Positions 35,094 to 45,653 of a stretch of 64,000 bases of DNA are shown in pieces (position 1 is the stretch's first letter; each line of letters opens with the position of its first letter). The notes under the pieces were generated by a model. That model worked only from the letters and a program-made list of their open reading frames with translations, was not told the origin of the DNA and made no database searches. The position numbers and the translations under genes are program-made. Source of the DNA: Eustoma russellianum (Eukaryota > Streptophyta > Magnoliopsida > Gentianales > Gentianaceae); NCBI GenBank assembly GCA_036186865.1, contig AP025056.1, positions 26,083,346 to 26,147,345 on the forward strand, read 5' to 3'.

Positions 35094-38000
35094 GTGTGTT
35101 CAATACCGGCTAATGTACTGTTTGACAGTGGCGCCAGCCACTCCTTCGTATCCAAGAAATTCGCAAAGAATATTGAAAAAGGCCCAACTAATAGTGATGA
35201 GCCTCATAGAATCCAAGCAGCTGGGGAGCAGGTGCTTGTAGCCCACCAAGTGTTCAAAAATTGTGAACTTGAGATTAATAACCATCGATTTGACGCCGAT
35301 CTAATTTCCATACCCATGATTGGACTTTGATGTGATACTTGGAATGGACTGGCTTTTCAAGAACCACGCCAACATTGATTGTAGTAGGAAGCAAGTTACC
35401 TTTAAGGACCCCACACATAAGGGTGTAACGTTTCAAGGAGGATCGAAGTTACAGAAGGACCCTGGGAACATTTATGTAAATGCAATTCGCGCTAGTAGAG
35501 CTTTAAGGAAAGGACATCAAGGATATTTGGTGTATGCTATAAACACGAACCAAGCAACCACAGATCTAACCCAGGTTCCAGTGGTCCAAGAATATCCGGA
35601 AGTTTTTCCAGAAGAACTGCCAGGCCTTCCCCCGGAACGAGAAATAGCCTTCGAGATCGACCTAATTCCTGGAGCTGAACCGATATCAAAGGCCCCATAT
35701 AGGATGGCCCCTGCAGAACTGAAAGAGCTGAAGGAGCAGCTAAGGGAATTGCTAGAAAAGAAGTTAATACGCCCAAGTGTGTCGCCTTGGGGAGCTCCGG
35801 TGCTGTTCGTCAAGAAAAAGGACGGAAGTATGCGAATGTGTATTGACTATAGAGAACTCAATAAAGTCACCATAAAGAATAAGTACCCCTTACCAAGGAT
35901 CGACGATTTGTTTGACCAGCTGCGGGGAGCAAAAATTTTCAGTAAGATCGATCTACGCTCGGGATACTTTCAATTGAGAATCAAAACTGAGGACGTTCCC
36001 AAAACGGAATTCAGAACCCGTTATGGACATTACGAATTCCTGGTAATGCCATTCGGACTAACCAATGCGCCTGCCGCATTCATGGATCTAATGAACCGAG
36101 TCTTTCAAGAACAATTGGACAAGTTCGTTGTAGTCTTTATAGACGATATCTTGATATACTCGCCAGATGAGGAAACCCACGCAACTCATTTAAGGATCGC
36201 CCTAGACATTTTACACAGAGAGCAATTGTATGCAAAGTTCAACAAGTGTGAATTCTGGCTACGAAGCGTAGCTTTCCTAGGACATGTGATATCCGGGGAG
36301 GGAATATCTGTAGATCCTAAGAAAGTCGAGGCAATCACGGAATGGCCCCGACCGACCAACGTTACGGAGGTACAAAGTTTTCTGGGTCTTGCTGGTTATT
36401 ATCGGAAATTTGTAGAAGGATTTGCACGGATTGCTCTGCCCATGACCCGTTTAACCCAGAAGAAAACCAAGTTTGAATGGACCTCAGATTGTGAAGGTAG
36501 TTTTGCTGAATTAAAGAAGAGACTGACTTCTGCCCCAGTCTTAGCGCAGCCCATTTCTGGTGAAAATTTTGTGGTATACAGCGACGCCTCTAAGCACGGG
36601 TTAGGATGTGTGCTAATGCAAAAGAATCGAGTAATCGCATATGCATCTCGACAGCTTAAACCCTTTGAACAAAACTACCCGGTACACGACCTAGAATTAG
36701 CAGCGGTAGTTTTCGCACTAAAAATATGGAGACACTATTTGTACGGCGAAAAGTGCGAAATCTTTACGGACCACAAAAGCCTTAAATATCTGTTCTCTCA
36801 AAAAGAATTGAACATGCGACAACAAAGATGGTTGGAACTAATAAAGGACTACGACTTATCCATACAATACCACCCAGGAAAGGCTAACAAGGTGGCGGAC
36901 GCCTTAAGTAGGAAAACCAGTCATCCATGCCAACCTCCCTTGCAGCGTGATATGGAGGAATTTGGGTTAGAAGAAGTCGATTCAATTGAAGGCATGCTCG
37001 CAAAATTAATGATAACTCCTTTGTTAATAGATCGAATCAAGAAGGAGCAAGACAAGGACGAAGCACTCAGGAAGCTAAAAGCTCAAGTACAGATGAAACC
37101 CCCTGGAGATTTCAGGGTTCGGGATGACCATAGTTTGTGGTTTCGTGAGAGATTGTGTGTACCTGGTAACGATGATATTCTGAGCGAAATCCTTAAGGAG
37201 GCACATAACTCGCGACTATCCATCCACCCGGGAGCTAACAAAATGTACCAAGACCTGAAACAACGATTCTGGTGGCGTGGTATGAAAAGACAGATCGCTG
37301 AATATGTGGAGAAATGTCTAGTTTGCCAAAAGGTGAAGGCAGAACACCAGAAACCTGCCGGGTTGCTACAGCCTCTCGAGGTCCCCGAATGGAAATGGGA
37401 CCATATTTCAATGGATTTTGTGACGGACCTGCCTAGAACAAAGAGTGGCCACGATGCTATTTGGGTAGTGGTTGATCGCCTAACTAAGACCGCCCACTTT
37501 ATGGCCATGACAATCAAGGCCTCAATGGAAAAGTTGGCCGCAATGTATGTGGAACAAATAGTAAGCCTTCATGGTGTGCCCTTAAGTATAGTATGTGACC
37601 GCGACGATTCACGTCATGGTTCTGGACCGCTTTTCAAAAGGCAATGGGGACGGAAATTCATATGAGCTCAGCATTTCATCCGCAAACAGATGGCCAATCA
37701 GAGAGAACTATACAGACACTCGAAGACATGCTACGATCTTGTATACTCGACTTTGGGAAGAGTTGGGATCGAAGCCTCAAACTTGTAGAGTTCTCATATA
37801 ACAACAGCTACCATCGATCAATAGGGATGGCTCCATACGAAGCACTTTATGGGAGGAAGTGTCGCTCTCCGCTTTACTGGGATGAAATAGGAGACAGAAT
37901 TCTCACAGGGCCCGACCTGGTAGAGCAAGCTCGAGAGCAAGTAAAGATTATCAGGCAAAAACTACAAGCGGCTCAGGATAGGAGCAAAGTCTAGGCGGAT

Positions 38001-38447
38001 GAAAAACGGTGACCCTTAGAACTTCGAGAAGGAGAGAAGGTATTTCTAAAAGTAACGCCAACAAAAGGAGTCAAGAGATTTGGCGTTAAAGGGAAATTGA
38101 GCCCAAGATTTATTGGGCCATACGAGGTCCTAGAAAGGGTTGGGAAAGTGGCTTATCGACTCGCTCTACCGCCCACCCTATCTCAAATCCATGACGTGTT
38201 TCATATTTCTCAACTGCGACGATATGTACACGACCTCAAGCATGTCATAGAAGATCAACCCTTGGGGCTAAAAGCTGACACGACCTACGAAGAAGAACCG
38301 GAAGGGATAATAGACCGTAAGGAAAAGGTACTAAGAAGAAGGACCATACCCATGGTTAAAGTACAATGGAAAAAGCATTCCGCGGATGAATCCACCTGGG
38401 AACTAGAAGAGGACATGAAGAAGTTGTATCCACACCTCTTTGGTTAG
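35094..38447 (+). pseudogene. G2 gypsy pol: protease, RT, RNase H, integrase, chromodomain
   Basis: Protease active site FDSGASHSF at about 35121-35147. The frame breaks at about 35325, and the next frame starts FDVILGMDWL. RT has the FIDDILIYS catalytic box (about 36136). RNase H has YSDASKHGLG and FTDHKSLKYL, and ends HPGKANKVADALSR. Integrase has the H..H..CLVCQ zinc finger (about 37210-37335) and catalytic Asp regions near 37415 and 37593. A frame break at about 37605 precedes the Glu region HPQTDGQSER. Stops lie at 37992-37994 and 38010-38012. The chromodomain (38289-38441) ends KVQWKKHSADESTWE and then YPHLFG. Domain order RT-RNase H-integrase-chromodomain defines a chromovirus. Confidence 0.93.
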
Positions 38448-38477
38448 CAGTTCAAGTTTCGAGGACGAAACTTATAT

Positions 38478-38491
38478 TAAGGGGGGGAGGA
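38478..38491 (+). other. G2 polypurine tract
   Basis: TTAAGGGGGGGAGGA directly before the 3' LTR start TG at 38492. The preceding GGACGAAACTTAT is shared with G1. Confidence 0.88.
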
Positions 38492-41400
38492 TGTCGTAAC
38501 CCCGTTACAAGCCCTTCTTGTACCTAAGGATGAATTAGTTAATATGTGGCCATGCACGTGGTGCTTAGAGTTAATTTAGTTGGTAATTGTTGTAAGGCAT
38601 GAGGACACTATATGTATTTACAAGACTAGGATCAATTGTATTATGGCCTTATGGTTTTCGGCCCATACTCGCAAGGAAGATGGTTAATTGGCATGAGACA
38701 AATACATTGGTATTTATTTACTAGAAAAGAATAAATAGAAAGGGAATAAAAGAAAAAAAATAATATTGGCTAGTTGGGGTCATTTAAGACCCCAACCGCC
38801 GGACATCATGAAGAGAGGAGGGGGAGGGAAAACCTAATTTAAAGCAAAGGTGGCTAATGATTACAATTAACCTAACCAACCCTAAACTAAACCATGGTTA
38901 GGAAAAAAGAAACCATGGTTGACCCAAAAGTAACCTTAGTTAGTGAAAAGTAACCTTGGTTAACCTAAGATAACCAAGGTTAAGCCTTAACTTGAGTACA
39001 AACCCTAACCCCACCCTTATTTCCCACGGCTAGAATCACAAAGAAGGGGAGAATTCCCTCCAACTTACACTTAAGCATTTCAAGCCAAGAAGGAATCTCT
39101 TCCATTCCCTCCTTCCCCTCCCCACTCACGGCCAAGTGCACACCAAAGGAGAAGGAAACTCTTCCAAGAACAAGTAAGCTTAGGTAAGTGTCCACAACCT
39201 TCTAAGAGTGACATTTATGATTTTATGAAGATCAAACTCATGGGTGTTCTTCTTTGCCCCCAAAACCGTGACCTTTTATGGTCACTAGGCTCNNNNNNNN
39301 NNCTAGCCAAGTTGGACAACTCACACCTCTTTTGAGGAAGAGAAGACTTCAACTTTGACACATATCCAAGAAGAGTAAGCAAGAAAGGCAAGTACACTAT
39401 ACTCTTTATGGTTTGAATGTGAAAGTGTGTGCATGAATGACTAGAAAGACTTAAGGTTTGATCTTAGTTGTGAAAAGGTTAGCTTTAAGCCAAAAGCTTT
39501 CGGCTTTAGGCACATAAGAGGGTAGGATGAGCATTTTGTTATAAAGATAAGTTCTTTGATGATTTTATGCATGTTTATGTCTTAAACTAGGCTTAAATGT
39601 GTTAAAGATTTCTCCTTTGGTGTTGAAGGGAGCCACGGTAGAAGGGAGAAGGGGAGGTGAGGTGATGTTGCATGCAAGATAATAACAAAGCAAGAAAATG
39701 AGGGAAAGACTTGATCTTGTGCATGTTAGGCTTAAAGTGTTTTCGATTTTGGTCGTTTTCTCTCTAAACACCCGCAAATGGGGCTGACGTAGTGTGTGTA
39801 TATGTTCATTTTAGGGTTGATACCATGAATGGTGACAAAAAGGTGAGCTAAGAACGTTTAGGATGAAATTAGGGCTACTGAAAATTCTGGAGATGGACAA
39901 GAAATTAGGCTGACTTGCTAGACCAGAAAAGGGACCTTAGAGACCTTTAATTTCGTTTATTTTTGGTATGAAGATAGTTGTATGTGTTTGTTAGTAGTGA
40001 GAGTGGGAATCACCTTAAAAAGAGTCACGGTTTATTTTTAGTGAATTTCTTACTAAGATTGGTCTTGCTGGAAAATGTGTTCTGGACAGAACTTAAGCAA
40101 CACGTTTAGCAGCTTGAAAATGAACCTTAGGAATGTGCAAACAAGCTGATTTTTGACATGGTAATAGTTTTATGTGTGTATGACATCTGTGAGTTGGAAT
40201 TGTAGTAAAAAGAGTTGTGGATTATTATTAATGAATTTTGTGGTAAAACTGCTCAAACAAAATTGCCGGAACAGGACCGTTTTGAGTAGTAAATTGTATG
40301 GCTTGAAAATGAACCTTAGGAATGTGCAAATGAGCTGATTTTTGGCATGGTAATAATTTCATGTGTGTATGACATCTGAGAGTTGGAATTTTGATAAAAG
40401 GAGTTGTGGTTTGGTCACAATTCAATTCGTGATTTAATTGGTCATTCCAGTTTCTGCATGTACCCAGTTTGGAAGAGTAATTAGATGACCCCCTTAAACT
40501 TATTGGATTGCCTTGGAAATTTTATGGTAATTACCTAGGGTATTGATGTGCATGTTCATGTAAAGAAACCAGTATGAAACTACCATTTTGACGGTTAACA
40601 ATTGTGTTAAAGTTAGTATATAAAACTGGAAAACTGGACAGTTTATTGCCATAAGTTGTAAGGCTTTGATTTTGCTCATTTAAGCTTAATTGTGATGTTT
40701 AGCCTTATGAATATTGTTCCTTGGTGTGTTAGATATGTTTTCTAGGTGATGGATCAAAATGAATGAGGTTTTATGACCTACGAAACTGAGGTAAGGCGGT
40801 ACTGCCCTGCTGATTTCAGCAGTACCTTTGAGGATAGTATGATGTTTTGAGGTCCTTAGACATTTCGGAACGATACGAAATTTTTATAGCATGTGTCTAA
40901 GTCTTCATTATGCATATGTATGACATGAGTTTATGAATATGAGCATGAATTGATGAGCACACAGCAGTATGAATAGAAGGTGATTGCTGGACAGCTTTTC
41001 CAGCCTAAAAGACGAGTCCGTGCATGCATGTTATGATGCATTTGTTCACGAGTTGCATAATGCATGTCATACATTGCATCATCGTCACTTGCATGATTTA
41101 TGGCATGGATTTCACGTGGAAGAAAGATGAAAAGCGTTTTCAAAAAAGATGGTTTTTGTGTTTTTAAAAGAACGCTTCCCCACCGGTACCGTGTGTGAGT
41201 ATAAACTGGCCAGTATGAAAGGAACCTGAGCAGATCCAGGTTAAGTGATCTGAATGGAAAGGAATGATGTTACCGATCCGAATCCGGGATTAATAGATTC
41301 GAAGGGGAGAAGTTACCGCCTCAGATCCGGGAAGATAGATCTGAAACGAAAGGAACCTGAGCAAATCCGGGTTAAGTGATCTGAATGGAAAGGAACGATG

Positions 41401-42292
41401 TTACCGATCCGAATCCGGGATTAATAGATTCGAAGGGGAGAAGTTACCGCCTCAGATCCGGAAAGATAGATCTGAACACTCTATGGTTTTATGACGATGA
41501 TGTTTTTTTTTAAAAAGAGCAAAGCATGAAAAGGCATTTTCTCATTTTATCATAACGCATTTCATGTGCATATACATGCATGTCACTTGTGGAGTTGTAA
41601 CATAGCGTCGCATGTACTATGCTGTGTTGTCATGACCTTGCGTGTCCTAAATGATGATGATGATTGTTTTATTGATCAATGCATGATCCAGTCACCTTAT
41701 GATTATATTTCACTCTATCTAGTGATGTTATTAAGTTATGATCTTACTACATTAAGCGATGATCCTTATCAAATGATGATTGGAGGTCAGGTATGTTTTC
41801 CAAACCAATTATAACATGGGGTTCGGTTCTTGCTCGTACTTTCCATTTAACTCATGATTATTATAGTATACTTGCTGGTGACGTTGTCACTCACCCTATT
41901 TTTCTCTCTAGAGGTGGCAGGGGATAAAGTTGAATGGATCGATGACGAGCCTAGGGTACCCTATCCGTGAGAGAGTTAGAGGATGGCCAGGAGTGGTGAA
42001 CCGAGCATCCAGCTTGAAGGATTGATGATGTTTTGTAGTAGTAACGGGAAACAATTTACTTTCATCGTTTTCTGAATTCGGTTATGTGGGATGTTACTTT
42101 TACTGCTTATGATGGTACTTTAATTTGAAGCTTAAATTCTGCCACGGTTTCGATTACTAATTGCGCAAAAGAACGAAAATTCCATGAAATTCTATCATGG
42201 ATCACGATGCGTATGGAAGACGCCTAGTACTCTCCTTATTGAAGTACGGCGGGTGCACCGACTCCGGTGGGGCCGGGGTGCGGTGCGCCACA
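38492..42292 (+). repeat. G2 3' LTR (about 3.8 kb, one assembly gap)
   Basis: Aligns throughout with 29685-33499. The only gross difference is the ten-N run at 39293-39302. It ends GTGCGCCACA and is followed by the TATAC duplication. Confidence 0.92.
39293..39302. other. Assembly gap in the G2 3' LTR
   Basis: Ten N stand where the 5' LTR has 24 bp (between GGCTC and CTAGCC, about 30488-30511). The gap length is therefore a placeholder. Confidence 0.95.
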
Positions 42293-42297
42293 TATAC

Positions 42298-42315
42298 ACC
42301 AAGCTTGAGGGGGAG
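42298..42315 (+). other. B polypurine tract, separated from the B body by G2
   Basis: ACCAAGCTTGAGGGGGAG joins the second TATAC copy of G2 to the B 3' LTR. The purine run directly precedes TG at 42316, as expected for the plus-strand primer. Confidence 0.88.
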
Positions 42316-42586
42316 TGTAGAAATATACTCTGAAATACACTGTATATACACATGTTGTACACAGCACATAAGGTTGCTATGCACAGTAAATAGACTTGTA
42401 CATACTCATACGTCACCCACTTAGTTACTTGAAAAGTGCAATAGGAACTAGCCGTTAGTTTACCGTTGGCACCTGGCTGCCTCTGTTTACTTTAGCCTAT
42501 AAAATGAGATACTCATGTATATTGATGATTAAGTCTGAATAAGATTCATTCAGCCTCCAACATCTTTGTTCTTTATAATTACTTCA
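42316..42586 (+). repeat. B 3' LTR (271 bp)
   Basis: Partner of 24935-25205, followed by the second ATGAC copy (42587-42591), after which the A1 LTR resumes. Confidence 0.93.
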
Positions 42587-42591
42587 ATGAC

Positions 42592-45084
42592 AAATTAAAT
42601 ACGACATGTTAAAAGGTTCTAAACCGAAAATGGTCGTATCGGGCGAATACCGAAACTTTGCCAACGTGTCACGTACTTGCCATAAATAGATGGCGAGCCC
42701 CTATACTTCAAAAATCATCAAACATTTCGTGCCTAGGGTGATATTTTCAGCCAAAAATTTTTCCATGTTGGCACACACAAATCACCCTACATTAAGGCCA
42801 AAATGTGAAGATCCCAATTTTAATTTTGTCACATGTTAATGGCGCCACTTTAGACCAGCCAAGTGCTGAGATTTAAAGTATGTATTATATATATTATGTG
42901 TAACATAATATGTATATAACATGTGCAAAAGTTGGAATTTAATTAGAGAAAAATCGGGTAATCGATAAATATCGAAAATTTGGTTTTCTACGTACACAAC
43001 ACATGGAATATTTTTGGCACATCATATGACAGGTATCTAGACACTTTTTACATATGTCATACATCTTAAAGTGTTCTAGAAAATTAAATTAAGGGCTAAT
43101 TGGAATATAACATGTGTGTATTATTAAATGTGCAATATTTTACAAAGTTAGCAAAAATAAATTTCAGCACATGTATATACATTATACACGTCTATCACAG
43201 CTGAGATGGAGCCTATATGGAGCTTTGTTGGCATATTGATTGGTCAAGAATCAATCATACAATGTTGGTGAATTAAAGAAAGAAGCTACAAATGGTAAGG
43301 TTTCAAACTTTGTTATATTTGAAACACATGCTGAAAATTTCAGCATGTTGAAATAGGCTTGCCGAAATTTTGGAGTTTAATGTGACATATTTTATCATCT
43401 TGAATTATGTGATTGATTGGAAGAAGAAATGGAAGCAATTTGAATATTTTTCAAAGTCATAAAGAGTGATATTTTATATATCACACATGCTGAAATTTTT
43501 CAGCATGTGTAGTATGTATAATGGCCGAAATTGAGGCCAAGTGGGAGTCCGAATTCATTTCCAATTTGATAAGGATATTTGCCATCAATTGGTGATTTAT
43601 TTTAAAAAGAAAAATCAAAGAAAAATGGTAATATTTTGAACTTTACCTCCATGTATCACATGCTGAAAATTCAGCATGGTAAATACTCATCATGGCCGAT
43701 TTTTACCTTGGTAAGGAAGAAATTTTGTCTTGTAAAATTTATGTGACAATCTTGTGTATTATGGCAATTATTTTATGATTGATACTGGCACATGTCTTGA
43801 GTGATATATTCAGATTTTTCCAAGTCATCATTGATGACAACATCCAACCTATCATGAAGTGCCAAGTGAGCAAAGCTTAAATGATCATCCAATGAGAAGA
43901 TGCCAAGTAAGCAAGACCATGTCACAATGATGTCTTACATTCTCCCAAGGACTTAGAAGATAATTTTCAAGAGGGGGAAGGTATCATAGTGGACGGCTAC
44001 ACAAGCTTAAAAGGAAAGAAGTTGAGCAAAAACATAACAAGCACAAGCATTGCAAAATCAAGTGATCAAAACACCTAGCCTCTCTTCTTCTACACTCTCT
44101 TTCTTTCTTCTTCTTGAAAGCCTATTGCATTCATATTTTCAATCTTGAATAGGCTTGTTATAGACCACCACATATTCTATATCTTTGTAAAAGATTGATC
44201 AAGGTGTGATCAATCTTCATTCTTGCGAGGTGGTGGTGTTCGTGCGAATTGTATTCATCGTACAAGGTTTGTAAAGGGTTGGAGTTGGTGTGTAACTCCA
44301 TCAACCCTGTGGTAAGGTGTATTGCGTGTGTGTGAATAGTGTGAACCAAGGAAGGTGTTCCTTGAAGACCGGAGTAGGTTGTTTATAACCGAACCAGTAT
44401 AAAATTCTTGGTGCCATTTACTTTCAGCATTTAATTTCTGTTACTGCACAGTTTACTCTTTTTATTTGCGTTTGTAAAAATAGTAAACGACTTTCAAAAA
44501 TTATGAAAATTTCCAGAAATGTATCCACACGTTCTAGGGTTAATTTGGCACAAGTTTCAACCCTTTTGGATAAGTATAAGTCGATCAAACATCAAAAGTT
44601 CTGAGACTAGTGTAGTCTGATTTTCAGACTTGCAAAGGTTGAGACTTTGATTGAAATTGACCTACTTCCCAAAAGAATTTTGCAAAACTGTTTCAACTCA
44701 CTTAAATATAGTATATAAGGAGTTAGTGGTTAAATTTTCAGAGCCTTTGGACTTACACACAAATAGGAATAAATTTTTCAAAACCGTCTACCGTTTCTGG
44801 CAGATTCGCGCAATCTGATCTCCAACGGTTTTTGAAGGGGTTAAAGGTTGAATTTAAATCTGAAATTTTTAAGGGATCCTCATAACATCTGAGGCTAAGT
44901 TCTATCACAATTTCAGAATTTTTGGAGACCTAAAACCTAGTTTTAAAAAGGTTTTAAAACTGGTTCTGAAAACAGAATCTGTTTTCAGAAGTTGAGTTGG
45001 TTGGTTTTAAACAAATTTTAAAAACCATATTTTATGCACCAACTATTCAACCCCCCCTTCTAGTGGTGCCTTGCAGATCCTACA
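42592..45084 (+). repeat. A1 3' LTR, second part
   Basis: This is the continuation of the LTR begun at 24390; the two parts total about 3038 bp. It aligns with the element C LTR from about 50200 to its end and closes with the same kind of ending, CCTACA, after a pyrimidine-rich TTCTAGTGGTG block. Compared with C it is longer, because a segment with the palindrome CATGCTGAAA/TTTCAGCATG is present three times (43327, 43486, 43659), against once in C. It lacks coding capacity. At 45085 it abuts an inverted gag fragment. Confidence 0.85.
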
Positions 45085-45651
45085 ATCGTTGTCTGATTCA
45101 GAATCACTATCATCTACGTGATCGGAAGAAGTAGAGACGTATTCATTTGATTTAAATGCAATAGTCTTACCTTGTTTTGATGATGATTCCGATTTCCTTA
45201 TGGTGAGTTTGTTCTCATATACTTTAAGTGATCCAATTAGTTCCTCCATCTTAATTGATTTAGTTTCTTTGCTTTCTTCTGTGGTCGTTACTTTAGGGTC
45301 CCACTCGGATGGAAGGCTTCGCAAGACCTTTTGTACCTTTTCCTGCACAGAGAAGGCTTTACCAAGGGACTCAAGAGAATTGTAAATGTTAGTCAAGCGA
45401 AGATCCATATCAACAATAGATTCATTTGACAATAATTTAAATGACTCGAGTGTGGACATAAGCATATTGATTTTGGACTCTTTTACTTAACTAGTGCCTT
45501 CGTGTTTCATTTCAAGAATTCTCCACATTTCTTGAGCACTAGCACAATTTGAAACATAGCTAGATTCACTTTTACTTAGTCCATTTAGAAGTAACTGCAT
45601 AGCCCTAGCGTTCATGCTCAGTCTCTTTTTATCATCACTAGTATACTCCTG
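45085..45651 (-). pseudogene. Inverted SIRE-like gag fragment between A1 and C
   Basis: The minus strand reads a gag middle section from YTSDDKKRLSMNARAM through LLLNGLSKSESSYVSNC, a stop near HEGTS, SKINMLMSTLESFKLL, KVQKVLRSLPSEWDPKV and the acidic DDSDSESDN. It is closely related to the C gag (47640-48180) but lies in the opposite direction. It starts and ends abruptly: at 45084 against the end of the A1 LTR, and at 45652 against an internal point of the C LTR. It is a remnant of another, minus-strand SIRE-like element into which A1 probably inserted. Confidence 0.85.
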
Positions 45652-45653
45652 TT

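Larger units (their letters stand above)
29685..42292 (+). mobile_element. Element G2: Tekay/Del-like chromovirus (Ty3/gypsy), structurally complete
   Basis: LTRs of 3815 bp (29685-33499) and about 3801 bp (38492-42292, including a 10-N gap) flank a 5-kb interior with primer site, gag, protease, RT, RNase H, integrase, chromodomain and polypurine tract. The target duplication TATAC is at 29680-29684 and 42293-42297. In the first 540 bp of the LTRs I count four substitutions and one indel, so the insertion is recent. Even so, gag-pol has at least three frame breaks and two stops, so the element was defective on insertion or decayed quickly. The chromodomain is thought to guide integration to modified histones in heterochromatin. 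Confidence 0.93.
24935..42586 (+). mobile_element. Element B: non-autonomous short-LTR copia element carrying a host gene fragment
   Basis: Two 271-bp LTRs (24935-25205 and 42316-42586) differ at two positions that I can see. The target duplication is ATGAC on both sides. An initiator-Met primer site follows the 5' LTR, and a GAGGGGGAG tract precedes the 3' LTR. The interior (25206-29684 and 42298-42315, about 4.5 kb) has no gag, protease, integrase or RT; only the last codons of RNase H survive before G2. It holds a GGCCATAGAGCC repeat field and a rearranged PDR-type ABC transporter fragment. Chimeric plant LTR elements with transduplicated genes are a known class. G2 is inserted at 29685 with duplication TATAC. 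Confidence 0.88.
1..45084 (+). mobile_element. Element A1: SIRE-like Ty1/copia retrotransposon, 3' portion, host of four nested insertions
   Basis: A1 is the oldest layer of the nest. Its own sequence is 1-1393 (end of pol), 24133-24389 (last pol codons and polypurine region), and the 3' LTR in two pieces, 24390-24934 and 42592-45084. The rest is inserted DNA. The joins are supported by target duplications: GATAT at 1389-1393 and 24128-24132 flanks A2, and ATGAC at 24930-24934 and 42587-42591 flanks B. Removing A2 puts the last pol codons back in frame and gives a short normal end to pol. The 5' LTR, gag and most of pol lie left of the window. The SIRE/Maximus assignment rests on the RT/RNase H sequence, the 3-kb LTR and repeated GGGGGAG tracts before the 3' LTR. 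It is inactive. Confidence 0.88.

Noticed and set aside
42195..42424. Overlapping frames on both strands at the G2/B junction.
   Set aside because: They span an LTR end, a target duplication and another LTR, so they are chance frames.
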